Of a stretch of 64,000 bases of DNA, positions 13,723 through 26,752 are shown piece after piece. The notes beneath the pieces were generated by a model that was given only the letters and a program-made list of their open reading frames with translations, was not told the DNA's origin and did not search any database. Positions within the stretch are counted from its first letter, which is position 1; the number at the start of each line of letters is the position of its first letter. The DNA lies in assembly GCA_012295275.1 (NCBI GenBank), contig CM022670.1:41042628-41106627 (forward strand), in the 5' to 3' direction. A program made the translations under genes and the position numbers. This DNA comes from Chrysomallon squamiferum. Lineage: Eukaryota > Mollusca > Gastropoda > Neomphalida > Peltospiridae.

Positions 13723-15550
13723 TCTAAATGTAATAAAAATGAAAAAAAAATAAAAATCACTGATAATGGCAGATTATACTCAACAACAACATTAACTGAA
13801 AAAGAAACAAAATTAATTCTTTGAAATTCATTAGTTTTAATTAAAGTACATTTCTATAAATTAATGCTAAATAATCTCAGTTGTTTCAATATATAAGTTT
13901 ACAGTATACAACATGTTATCAACAAGTAGAAGTAATTCATTTATGCACACACTATTTATGGAACAGCTTGCTTAAATCATGGCACATAAATTTAAATACT
14001 CGTGTCCACTAGGTTAATTTCAGTGTCTCATAGCATTAAATACTGTGATACAGTTTGTTCACTAAATAACAAGATACTGAAAAGGCAAGGAGAAAAACAT
14101 GAAACAAAACATACTAAGATTAATCACAGAGGTTTTCAGGGTCACTGAAATCCAAATGAATATAATTCATAAAATGCAGTAAATAATATTGAATATGCAT
14201 ATGACAGACTCATTAAATAAAACTACACAATTTGTTCATGTCATAATAATTTACAACATATAATATAAACAGTCTGTACAATAAAATTAATGAAAACAAA
14301 CATTAAAAATTAAAAAATATATATATATTTACACACACACATATATTAAGGAAATATCTAAATTTTTCTATTTTCAAAATATTTGGTTAAAAAAACAACA
14401 AATGCTGTCAACACAATCTGTCAAGTGATGAGTTCTTGTTTTCATCTGTCAGCGGAAAATATTAATTGTTTTTTTTTTTTGGGTTTTTTTTTAAGCCTGA
14501 ATCAGTTACACTTGTTTGCTTTGACAAAATAAACCATCTTAGCAACATCACAGTGTAAGAAGTTTAACCTAACCTTTCCTAATTACAAATTATTCGACAG
14601 ACTAATTTAAAAAATTAAATATTCTAAAATTACTTAAAATAGTTAATACTATATGATAATACAGATAGAATATTTCAACCATATTTTTAGATAAATTTAA
14701 TTCTAGAGTATTTAATTAAACTTATGTTTTTTTACTGGTTTTTTAAATTTATTATAGTTCCAAGTTATCTTATAAATGCAAAGGACTTTTTTATTCTCTA
14801 CAAAGTTTTTGCTGTGATCTTTTTCACTTAAATAGAAGTTAATGAAGCAGAAAAATAATATATAGGTACACTTAGAAACGTATATAAATAAGCAATGAAA
14901 TAATGTAATTATAGATTTAATTTTTCAAGTCCAATAACCAAATATTGGTAATCTTACAATTCTGGTTTATAGCTTGATAATAAAATAAAATATTTAATTT
15001 TATTTTTTTATTAATTTTTTTTTAATTTAATTTATTATTATTATTATTTTTATTATTTATTTATTTATTTATTTATTTATTATTCTTCTTCTTCAGTAAG
15101 TGCCATCCACAGTCCTGTATGGTTTTTTTATTTTTTATTTTTAATTTTTTTTTTTTTTTTTTTTTTTTTAATTATTATTTACTTTTAACTTTTTTTTTTT
15201 TTTTTTTTTTTTTGATTAATATATAAATATATATACTTTTTTTTTTCTTTTTTTTTAACAATACTGAGTTCCCAATAGTAGCTGGGGAAATGATGAAAAA
15301 GCGGATTGATTCTGGGACGAATCTGATACGATTCTGCGATGATAAAAATGCAGAATTCTACGGAACGGTCACGTTTGCTATTTATAAATAAAAAAATTAA
15401 TTAAAACACAGCTGGAATACTAACTATATAAATAGTCTAAATCTACTTACCAATTCAATAAATTTTAAAGACAAAATATGCACCAGCAACCTAGCGTCCC
15501 ACTTAATTTTTACGTTCGTCTATTTACGCTAGATATCATTACCTCTCGCC
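13723..15550 (-). other. Probable 5' UTR intron and noncoding first exon of ERMP1
   Basis: On the minus strand a TTTAG acceptor sits two bases before the ERMP1 ATG, which suggests a 5' UTR intron. The best upstream donor is GTAAGTAG right after 15451, making about 15452-15550 a candidate noncoding exon. The intron itself is AT-rich with poly-T and (ATTT)n runs (15050-15220) and no other supported feature. This is inference from splice motifs only. Confidence 0.35.
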
Positions 15551-17099
15551 GTAAATCGACGTGTTGCAGTAATAAAATTCCGCTGAGCAGACCACGCAAA
15601 AAGAGTTCATAATTTATACTATTGTGTTAATAATATGATAAGCATGTTGTATTTACTTTGCTAATATTGTTTGTAATTAAATCATTACTGATTGAATCAG
15701 CTATGAAGTTAACTTTTTATTTTTGACTGAAATAGGCTTTTAACTATACATTATATTAATGTATTCATCCACCTTTCGCGGTAATTACAAAATTATTTTG
15801 CAGAATTTTACCAACAGTAGTTTCTGCACGTCACTGCATTTCCAGTCAGCATGGTTTTCAAATCACCGTAATATATATAAATAAATTAAACACTGTCCAT
15901 ACCTAGATATGTGTTTATTTATAAAATATATATATATATATATGCGTGTTATTTCCTTAACGTTCACGTAATCATTTGGTCAACTTGTATATAAAGATAC
16001 AATAGATTAATACTGAAAACTGTAGACAGGGATAATTACGAACCATAAACAAATTTAAATTAACTGACAATAGCTACGTTTCTATAACAAAGATCAGTTC
16101 AGAAATTGTGTTACCAACGGCTAATTAACTATAAAAGTTTGTGAATAGCTTTTCGTTGTCTGCGTTATTTCCTTTCGTTCAGAACTGCAGTATGAATAAT
16201 AGCCAAATGTATGCACTGATTATCTCTGTAAATTGTTAATAAAGTACTACTAACACATTTTCTTCTTCTTCATTATCAAATAAAGTACCATTTCAGCATA
16301 AATATAAATAAGATAAGTCTAAAATATCAGGCTACTTTATCCTTCGGGCCATAATATAACTAAGTGTCTAGACTCTAGAATAACAATAATAAAATAATAA
16401 AATAATAAAATAAAAAATAGATAAAAGAAAAATAAAGTTTAATGAGTAAATAAGTAATTTAAAGCTGTTAAATAAAAGCTATAAAAATATAATTATCACA
16501 ATCAGTTTGAGATCATTGTAAACCAGCATTCTTAAAGTTTCCAACTGGAGGGGGGGATGAAAATATGCTTTCCATTTCCAACATATTAAATTAACAGAAA
16601 TTATGCAAACTCATGGAAGCTGATTAATTAACCAAAGACGTTAGAAGGCCGCGGTCGAGATACCGACATCATCACTCCTGCCAGTGTTATGTTCCCCGCC
16701 ATCTAAGACTATTTTATCAATATATTCACAAATTCAGTTTTATTTATATAGATGTACATATTTTAGTACTTAACCTATATGTGACGTCACGAGAAAAGTT
16801 AGGATGATAAGTCAAGCATGAGTTGATGAGCAAAATTTATTAAATTAAGACCGTCATTTTTTTAAATGATTGTAATATATAAATATAGAAATAGAAATAT
16901 TATTTCCTTCCATTGGACCATATACTAGTTAAAACTAATTAAAATATGCCTTGATTATCAAAACTGATATAAGGGTTATCTGCTGGTTACAAAAAGAAAT
17001 AATAATAATAACAACAACAACAATAAATAAATAAGTAAATATCTTAAAATCGATTGTTTAGCTACCACGCCATCTAGGCATTAATTTTCGACATTTGAC
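15551..17099. other. Intergenic region between divergent ERMP1 and ZRANB2
   Basis: About 1.5 kb separates the presumed 5' ends of the two divergent genes. It is AT-rich with A/T microsatellites. I see no coding exon or RNA gene. Small CpG-containing patches (for example around 16645-16700) have no feature I recognise. Confidence 0.5.
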
Positions 17100-17107
17100 C
17101 CGGAAGT
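17100..17107 (+). promoter_or_regulatory. ETS-type motif CCGGAAGT upstream of ZRANB2
   Basis: CCGGAAGT lies 56 bases upstream of the ZRANB2 ATG in a short CpG-containing stretch with no visible TATA box. ETS sites near the start are common in housekeeping genes. A role here is inferred from position and match. Confidence 0.4.
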
Positions 17108-17162
17108 ATTTGGGAACATACGGAGGAACTACACAGCGTAGTACAAATCCAAATTTGTGAGA

Positions 17163-20100
17163 ATGTCTGGTTCGGGTCGCTTCAAGCCAAACGAAGGAGA
17201 CTGGATTTGTTCTGATCCCAAGTAATTAATTTATTTATCACCGATAATATACTAAAATCATAGTTCTTGTTTATGAAAAAAAAAAAGAACCCAAATCTGC
17301 AAGAAAGAGTAAATAATTATACATACAAATACGTTTGGTCTCGGGACGCTTGAACTCCAGTGGGTATGTCAGTCAGACTCATTGTACATGTTTCGGCCCA
17401 TTATTCGGCGGATCCAGTGAGTTTGGCCACGGTGATTGTAAAAATCAACCTAATTCGGTATACTCAGAAATTGCCATGCTTTATTTATTAAAATATTTTA
17501 TAATAGTCATTATAATCACAAATAAAGACTGAATAATAATAATAAAAAAAACACAAACGTAGGCTGTTTTGGAAAGCACTTGTTAACATTTATTTTGTAC
17601 GACATGCATAAATATTACTCTCCTGCCAAAAATGAGTAGCATTCATATCAAATATTAAACTGATATTTTTATTTTTTTTATATCTTATCAATATTTAGAT
17701 TAAAAACACTATCTTTAAAGTCAAGGAGTAAACAGTACAACAGTGAGAATAACGCATTGTGGGTTTGTTTAGTGTGTGTGTGAGAGAGACAGGAGACAGT
17801 ACTAGTCTGAAGTATGACTGATTAGTAGTTATCATTCTGCATGAAAATTGTTTAATTTCCAGCTACTAAGCTAGTTATACTAAAAATATATATATTCAGA
17901 TACTGCATTTGGATAAATATGCATCACAGCATTATTATCAGTGATACTGACTGCATTTGGTAACATTTGAAAACAATTTTAGTAAATTGTTTTGATAATA
18001 TTTATTTTAATTAATTTCAGGTGTGCTAATGTCAATTTTGCCCGTCGTTCAGCTTGTAATAAATGTGGCAAGTCAAAAACTGATAAAAAAGGTTTGGTTA
18101 TAGAATGTTCTGATAAATTATTTGCAAGAAAAAAATAAAATAATTAGAGCTTGTTTCTGACCAATTCTGTATTAAGGTTTATTGTTAAGATTAGAATCTG
18201 TTTTAGAATTAGTTTCAGGTCTTTGTTTTCTTTATGAATACGAATTAGTTTCGATTAATGTAGAATAAAGTGATCTATAGGTGAAATTTGAATATGTTTA
18301 AATAAATGTTTCCTTATTACCTGATCTGTTTTAGTGACACCACAAACCCATAATTATTATTATCTTGGTTCTTAAAAAAAACAAAAATTCAATGGCCTCT
18401 TTAAATATGTCAGTAATTGGTGTTTTTCTCATTAACATTTATACAGATCTCTAGCAAACACCATGAGCAAACTGATGGGTAATAAATCATGTAGATAATT
18501 AATTTTAAAAAGATCCTGCAAATGTTTTTATTTGCAGATGCTTGTTATATTGTTCAGAAGAAAAAAAGAGAAAAAAAAGCTTTATGAGCAATCAACTGTG
18601 AAACGTGTTCTTCAGAAACTAAAAATGTGTGCAGATTATGTTTTCACATATTTCCAGACTTATTTTCTGAAGCAAATATTTATTTACACAGATAAGAAAG
18701 ATGGAACATCGTTTAAGAAGGGAGGCCATGAAATTGGCAAAGCAATGGCTGAAAAAAGTAAAGGACTCTTCAGTGCTGATGACTGGCAGTGTAAAAGGTA
18801 AACAAATACAAATATTTATTTAGTTACTTATTATTATTACCAATAAATCATTTTATAAAGTATTAAATATAAAGAAAAATGAAATTGGTTTATGATGCCA
18901 CCTGTTTGTTAAATAATGTTTTCAAATTAAAATTAACTGTTTGGTTCCATTAGTTTCCAAGATTTTCATCTTTACTTTAAAAACACGCGAAACGTTTTCA
19001 GTATTTCTTAAACACCAAAATACATATACACTGTAGCTTTGTTTCTGGTAAGGTGTGTTTTAAATGATTAACTAAAATCTATCCAGTATTGTTTTAACTT
19101 TAGCTGTGCATTTTACACACTTACTGACAAGTTTTGATGTAAAAATGTCTGCAAGTTGTTGTTTTGTTTTAGCTGTGGCAACGTCAACTGGGCTCGTAGA
19201 ATGACCTGCAACATGTGTAACACACCGAAATACGGCAAAGTGGAACAGAGGACTGGTAAGTTGTTGTCATGGCAACATGAATTGTTTTACAAGCATGTTA
19301 ACATTGAATTCTTTGATTCTGTATCTTAAAATATTAATATCGACATAAGCCATTTTCTCGTATTTGTTTAATTGTATATATACCTACAGATTACTGATAT
19401 CAGAATGGTTTTCTTTTGTTAAGAGTTTGTTTTCTTTTACAAGCATGTTAACATTGAATTCTTTGATTCTCTATCTCAAAATATTAATTTTGACATAACC
19501 CATTTTCTCGAATTTATTTAATTGTATATATACCTTAAGATTACTGATATCAGGAAGTAATTCATTTATTAAGGGTTTGTTTGCTTTTACAAGCATGTTA
19601 ACATGAATGCTTTGATTCTGTATCTTAAAATACTAATATTGACATAAGCCATTTTCTCGTATTTATTTAATTGTATATATACCTACAGATTACTGATATC
19701 AGGAAGTTTTTCTTTTATTAAGGGTTTGGAGGAGGGTACATGGAGAGAGATGAAGTTGTTGAATACATCAAGCGAGAGGATTCTGATGATGAATATGACA
19801 TGGTAAACACTTTTCTAGAAAACAGTATCCATTTTGATTTCTGTTTTGTAATTCTCTGAGTAATAAGTTACTTCATTTTTTTTGTAGTAATTATTTTCTT
19901 TTGATAGTTATATTAAAATTTACATTATACAGATATTTTGAAATGAAATACAGTATAAAGTTGCTTTTGATGTGCCAGAAGGTAATTTTGTAAGAAGAAA
20001 AATATAATTTTGAATTCAATTTGTTATGTAGTTTTGGAATCGATTTTAACTCAGACATTTTGTTTTTCCAGTTTGGTAGAAAAAAGCGGAAATCAGGCAC

Positions 20101-22190
20101 ACACTCAGATGGAAGTGCTGCTGGAAAGATGGAAGATGAAAAAGAAGAGGACAGCGTGCCACAGTTCAAAGACAACAATGAGGTAAAGACTTCATCTTTT
20201 TAGTTATGTCAGAACAGAAATCCAACTGGTGGATGGTGTTTAATAAAGTGTGAAATATTTATAGACTTTGTATAAAAACCTGAAAAATAAGAACTATGTG
20301 ATACAGTCAAGCTGGAACCACAGTTAGTAAACAAACAGTCTTGAAAAAACACCATATGTAAAAAAACAAAACAAAAAAACCCCTTAAATGTTAATAATGA
20401 CATCAGAAATCTGACTGTGTCTGCTTTGACAAAGTCTATGACTGTGCTCGTCATGTCTTGCCCACTTTCAAATGTTGTAAAGCTGGAACACTCAACAATA
20501 ATTATAGAATTAACAAAATAAACCTAAATGATATTTAGTAAAGTTTAAATAAAAGTTTAATTAATTATTCCTTACAGTTTCGACTGTTTAAACTCCGAAT
20601 GATAAAAGAAAAACAGAATTCTTTCCTTTTTAAGGATATTCAATAATTTGTAGATTATGGCATAAACATACACTGTACTACTCTACTAAATCTCAATACC
20701 AGCGTATTGGTCATCATAACTAGTCAAATGCCCACTGGTCAGTGCTAGTAGCCAGGGTCCAGTTTTATTCTAACATAACCTCTGTTCTTATGAGTTCTTT
20801 TTTAATAAATATCATTTATCTGTAACAAATGTTTGCTATTCAACTTTTGCAAATTAAAAAAGAAATCTGTATTTGTAAACTACCACATTGATACAGTTAC
20901 CATGGAGATGTGAAATATATTCAATTGAACTTTTTAACTTCAGATACAGTTTTTATTTTTGTGTTTTCAGGATGAGGAAGAAGAAGAAGATGATGATGAA
21001 GATGTTGACTTATCTAAGTATGCTTTAGACAGTGATGATGAAGACATAAAGGCAGCTACTGGAAAGCAAACTAGATCACGCTCAAGGTCAAGGTCGCACT
21101 CCAGCTCTTCTTCTGGGTCAAGGTCACGGTCAGGGTCATCTTCGCGATCTGGTTCATCAAGATCTAGATCTAGATCAAGCTCATCATCCAGCTCTTCAAG
21201 GTCAAGGTCACAGTCTCATTCTCAGGAGAGGAGATCTAAAAAACGTCAGCATTCTGAGTCTAGGTCCAGGTAAACTGGTAAAGCGAGGGTAAAGGTCACA
21301 AAAGGTCAATATCACTACATATTGATTCAGAAATTGTTTTATTGTCATGTGACGTTCTTTTGTATACTGTGTCTTCAAATTTTAATACTCATTTCTAGAT
21401 TTATTTTACTTATATTTTTTTTCTGACAAAGGTGGTTTGACCAATTTTTTTTTTAATTTTACAGCATAAGTATTTAAATGGTCTTGGCTTAGATTTTATT
21501 ATTGCTGTTTGTGTAGTTTTGTAAAAATGTAAATAACAATACATAATTAGCACATAATTATTTATCTTCACAAAAAATGATAAAATAAATTATAAATTTT
21601 GAAAATAGTATATTGTCTATAGGTTTTCAAAAGTCTTTAACAGTAACTTAAATGTTTTGAATGTAGCCTGGTTTTGGAGATTCGTTCCTTACTTTGACTA
21701 GTACATAATGCACCTTTACACCACTAGATCCATAATTTTCGTGTATTCTCATATTCAGAATTACATTTGCTCGCTATAAAAAATATTAATCTGTACCTGC
21801 AAGTCTTTGTTTATAATAAAACAGTGGGGTTCTCTTTTTTCTGGCATTTCAACATGTATTATTAGTTTTTGACAATTAGAGATATTAAATCATTTTTCTA
21901 GTATATCTGTTGTGTTGACAATACATTGTGTGTGTGGTTGTGTGTGCGTATATGTTCTTCATAATGTCATTTGTCAGTTAACTTCATGTAAATTAATTTA
22001 AAAGTTTTCAGATAGGTATTTTCTAATGGATACATTTGTGTGTAGGTCAAGATCAACTGATGGAGAGTCAAAGAGAAAGAAAACCAGTCGACATTCAGAG
22101 TCAAGGTCAAGATCTGGTTCGGGGTCAAGGTCAAGATCAAGATCAGCGTCATCATCAAGGTCACCAGAGGAAAATGGATCAAGGCGGTAG
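17163..22190 (+). CDS. ZRANB2: ZRANB2, RanBP2-type zinc-finger splicing factor, 8 exons
   Basis: Exons: 17163-17221, 18021-18091, 18692-18797, 19173-19255, 19723-19802, 20072-20182, 20971-21269, 22046-22190. All introns are GT-AG and the total is 954 nt, or 317 aa. Two RanBP2-type zinc fingers are visible: C16/C21/C32/C35 after DWIC, and C77/C80/C91/C94 after DWQC, each with the NVNxARR core that contacts single-stranded RNA in the family. An acidic segment (EEEEEDDDEDVDLSKY) and a long RS-rich C-terminus follow, as in the vertebrate protein. ZRANB2 is a nuclear protein that binds 5' splice-site-like RNA and influences alternative splicing. AATAAA at 22343-22348 may end the short 3' UTR. Another AATAAA near 22988, after a possible acceptor, could mark an alternative last exon. 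Confidence 0.95.
19291..19722 (+). repeat. Three tandem ~150 bp units ending in splice-acceptor copies (ZRANB2 intron 4)
   Basis: Units start at 19291, 19441 and 19591 with AAGCATGTTAACAT and continue with near-identical sequence. Each ends in a pyrimidine-rich stretch plus TTAAG followed by a TTTG-containing sequence. The last unit ends in the real exon 5 acceptor (AG at 19721-19722). Units 1 and 2 carry equivalent potential acceptors with AG at 19422-19423 and 19572-19573. Confidence 0.9.
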
Positions 22191-25100
22191 AGGTTTGAAC
22201 AAGAACGAGATTAAAAACACCAACTAAAACTTGCGTGAAACATTCCTAATTAGACCGTTTTACGTTTCCAGTAACATTGAAATAACAATACAGATGTTCA
22301 GGGAGGGTTGTTTTGGGGTTTCTTTGGGAGATTTTATATCAAAATAAATTTTCAGCAGTATTTCATTAAAAATTGACCCCAGTGGCGTTAGTATTATGTT
22401 TTAAAATGTAGTTATACTGATCATAAATATAAAAGATTAATAACAATTGCATTTTATGTAAGTTTGCGAGTTGAAGTAATGTGGGTTCCTTTTTAGTTTT
22501 GGGAGGAATTTCCTTTTTGTGTTTGTGTTTTTATTTATTAAAGATTCACATTATTACTTGCAATAAAATGTTAATGATAATTAATATTTTACATTAAAAA
22601 GTTTTCTTTTATATTATTATTATAATTATTTGGAATATTTAACATTATTTAAAAACAGTTTTAAATTCTTTTCTTTTCTTTTCTTTTCTTTTCTTTTCTT
22701 ATATTATCTTTTATTTTTATCTTGTACCGAGGAACATTTTCTATTTTCTTTTCTTTCTTGAGTGGAGGAGTCACTGTTTTAATATTTTAAGATATTTTCT
22801 TGTCATTCTCAATGTATTTGAGTATTTTTCAGTGAGTTTTGTTTCTTTATTTTTTTATTAATTTTATTTCATAATATTTATTTCGTTTTTTTTCTCTTAT
22901 GTGACCATTGTAATAAATAATTATTTTTATTTTTATTTTTCAGAGTTTGATGTGCCTTTCTGCTCAGACAGGAGCAGATAAAGTATTAATAAAGTTTCTC
23001 AAGAAATTATGTTCCAGTTTGGTACCTAAATATGGTGGTATTACATTGCTCAGTATCAGTAAGGCCATGTTACAATGAATTAATTAAATTTCTAAAAACT
23101 ATAAACAAAATACTTTTGTCAGGATACAGTAATCTCTGCAGTTAACCTTTAATTTGAACTTGATAATAAAGTAATACAAAGTGTTTTTAATAATCAGTTA
23201 CTTTAAACAACTAATCCAGCGTATTTTTTTTAATAAGCTCACACTTAAACTTGAACAGGGTGGGTCAACATCTCAAGTCCCTGCCCCTCTTTATGAAAGT
23301 TTTAAAACACCCTATTAAATAAAGACAAATATTAAGACGACTGAAGTAAATAATAACCCAAGTATGCTTTTCCAGTTAACAAGTAAATGATTGTTTAAAT
23401 ATATAAACTACTAAAAAAAACCACCCACCCCCAAGAACATAAAAAAGTAAAAAAGATTTATGTTTTAGACATGAAAACCATTGATCAGTCGGTCTGTAGT
23501 AAGTGATTAACAGATCTGCCCGTTCCGACTTCACCTTACTAACACAATGCCATCTTATTTGTTCTTGTATCAGCACCAGGCTTACCAGGCTGAGAAATAG
23601 AGTTGAAAAACATCATTCAGTTAAAACCAGATTATTAGGTTTGTTTACATGTGTTGTTTTGAGAGGTTTATAGTCTGGTTTGGTGTTGTTCCCTTAATGA
23701 TTTTTGTCGTTAGTTCAGTTGATCCTTAAAAAGGAGATTGCATATATATGTTTGATTGAATATTAGAAACATTGTTAAATTTATTTGTTAATGATAGAAT
23801 TACAAATGTGGAAATTGATTGGTTTAAAACAAATTTGAAAAATGATTATATTTATATTGCCTTTTTATACTTTAATTTTTTTTTAAATTTGATTTGTTTA
23901 TTTTATTTCTGTTATTTATTCACTACAAATTTTTATTTTTTATTTTTCTGTCGTTAACCTGTTTTGAATATCTTCTTCCTGTTTTTTTTTTTTTCAATAT
24001 TTTTAAAGTTGTTTTGTCAAATTCACAAGTATTGGTAATTATATGAATGAAATAAGAATAAATCTTTGTATTTTTCAGCATTTCTGTTTCAGTGTCAGAA
24101 ATTAATTAGACTTGTTACTCTAGAAATGTTTTACAGTAATAAGATAAAAATATAATAAATAAAAATATCAAATGACTATTTTTGTTAGTTCTCAAATCTG
24201 TTGTTGGATATACATAATATTGTCTGTTTGATTGATTTGACTGAGATTTAAATAAAAGTTATAAAAGAAATGAGCATTTTGTCTTAAAAATAATAGTTTC
24301 AGAGAAGCAAGAACAGAATCAGTATTTTCTGATTTAAATAAAAGCAAAAATTTTAAACTGATGACAAAATCTAAATTACAATTTGCTAAAACTAAATGGA
24401 TTGCAAAAAGAAATGTTATAATATGTCTGTTTGCAGATCATAGAACTATTGAAATGACAAACGATCTTTTTTCACCTGTTTTTACAGATAAAATAAGTGT
24501 TTTATTAATAAAATAGTTTGTTTTGAGATGATTTAGGCATTATTTAGAAAATCTGTTTTCCTTTAAGTTTGTATAGAAAAGTGGTTGGTTGAAGTTTGTG
24601 TGGTATGTTTTGATGTTTGTGTGTCTACATATGTGCTTCAATTTTATTTCACTTTGATGTATACATATCTCTTCCTGCTATGTGAGTTACACAAAATATG
24701 TAATATTGTTCACCATGGTAATAAAAAAAATTAATACCAAGAAGTAAATTTTTTTACAGTAGACAGAAATGCTAGGTTACAGGTTAGTGTTGTTAAATTT
24801 TCCGAGAAGTTTGTTAGTTCAGTTTCTGGAAGGCATGATTCTCTACTGATTTAGGCTATTCAGTGGAGATAAATAAAAGGTTGTTCTTTCTATTTTTTTC
24901 TTTCTTTTTTTTTCGTTACCAGGTACATGGTTGTGTTTATCTCTGGTTAGGATTTGTTCCCCCTTTCTACTTGTAAATTTTATCCAACTCTTTTGTGTCC
25001 ATATAAATCAGCTTGGTAATTTATACACTGGACAGTTTATTTGGAAAAACCAAGATTGAAAAGAAATTTAAATATTCTGTTTCAGGTGGAATTTCATAAT

Positions 25101-26752
25101 AACATTTGATAATAACCACAGTAATAGATGAAATGTAAAACTGATAAAAGAGAATGGCAGCAAACTGATACATTTATTATTTTTGGATCAGTTTCATAAT
25201 TCTGTTAAAAGTAAATGTATAAACAGTTAAATCAGTTATTGGTTTTCTAACTAAATATTTTCTCACATTTCCAGCAGCTTTATAAAGCAACTACAAATTG
25301 CAGAAGGCTAAATTATTAATTCAGTTTGTTATAAAGTTTTTTTATTCAGTTGCACACATGATTTTACAGGAGTTGAGACTGCAAATATTTTGAATTTTAA
25401 AACCAAATATCATCATGTTTTATACTGGAGTACAGGGTTTCCACATAACTGAAAACATCTTTCTTTTTCCTTATACTAAAGCAGTTCTAAAATAAAATAA
25501 TTTGATTATTTCTTTCAAGTTTTAATAAAATCTTTACATAATGAAATGTTATTTAGATCTTCTTCACAGTTGGTAGATGAATAAAAAATAAAGATTATTA
25601 CTTTATACATTTTTGAGTTTTAATTTAAAGCAAGAAAGTTATTTTGGTGGTGGTTGTTTTTTTTTTTCCAACTAATGTAAAACTGAAATTTAGGATTTGT
25701 TATTTTTGTAAAAGTTACCAGGTTTTTTTCCCTTTTTTTTTATAAAAAAATGTTTTCTTAACAAGTTCATGTTTGTTATTGGTAGTTTACTTTCTAAAAT
25801 AAATTGGAATAATAAATTTACTTAATTCTGCTTTTTTGGTTATATTTGGTAACAACTTTGGAAATAAATAAACAATAAAAGAACTGCCTTCTGTTAGTAA
25901 AATAAATTTGATATTAAAATGTTTTTTCAGCTATCAGTTGTTTGTAGTTCTTTAAATTGTATAGTGGACTATAATTTATTTGTTGATCAAATCTAATGAG
26001 GTTCAGCAACTTTAAAGACACACTGGCTTTGTCCTAGTCTAACCACTGCTCTGCAATTGATACATCAGAGATCATGTGCTTTCCACTTTAAATGAATCAA
26101 CAAAGAAGATTCCTTGCAACTAGGTAATGTAGTAATATATTCAAGTTGTTAGGTTTTCTGGTTACAAGAAAAGCAAAAGGTCTACTGTTAAATTACTGAA
26201 TTACTATTAAAATGACAGCAATTTATACAGTTAACCGTTTTTTTCTGGTACTAAGAAATATTTCATTATTTAAGTATTGATGAACTACCCATGCCTATTC
26301 ACGCATTTTAAGATTAGTAATTGCACTGAAATTTGGTCTTTATTTTGTGCTTGTATTTATTATTATCAAATACAAATGGCATTTTGGATTTGTACAAAAT
26401 CTATTCAGGCAATTTGTTTTATTGTTTATATATCTTTTCTTTTCTTTTTTTAAAGTATTTATTACTGAAGTGATACAATTAAGTAGTGATAATGTTGAAA
26501 ATAAGTTCTTTGGATTTTAAGAAACTTGTTTAACAAAAGTTATAATGGAGTGATATCTGAGAAGAAAGAGGAATTTTCCTGACAGCTAATGAAGATAATT
26601 TGTTAATCCTGGCTGGCTAAAATGAAAATATTTATTTTTTTTTAAATTTTATTTATTGTTTAATTCATGTGAAATCAGAAAACAATATAAAGGATGATGT
26701 ATCGCTAAAATATTTTATCACATCTGTCTGAGATTAAAAAAATAAAAGAAGT
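22191..26752. other. ZRANB2 3' region and AT-rich intergenic DNA
   Basis: This contains the ZRANB2 3' UTR, a (TTTTC)n tract at about 22671-22700 and several AATAAA hexamers. A short segment at 22945-22993 follows a TTTTTCAG acceptor-like site. The remaining 3.7 kb has no exon, RNA gene or mobile element that I can support. Confidence 0.55.

Noticed and set aside
15285-15335. Possible C/D snoRNA (ATGATGA and CTGA boxes)
   Set aside because: The boxes are too close together, there is no terminal stem, and no second box pair is convincing.
18532-18801. Long open frame read through ZRANB2 exon 3 from upstream
   Set aside because: Only 18692-18797 is exon. The upstream part is intron, shown by the CACAG acceptor and the match to the zinc-finger protein.
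22945-22993. CTGCTC/GAGCAG hairpin as a histone-type 3' end
   Set aside because: The stem is short, lacks the histone stem-loop consensus, and no histone gene is present.
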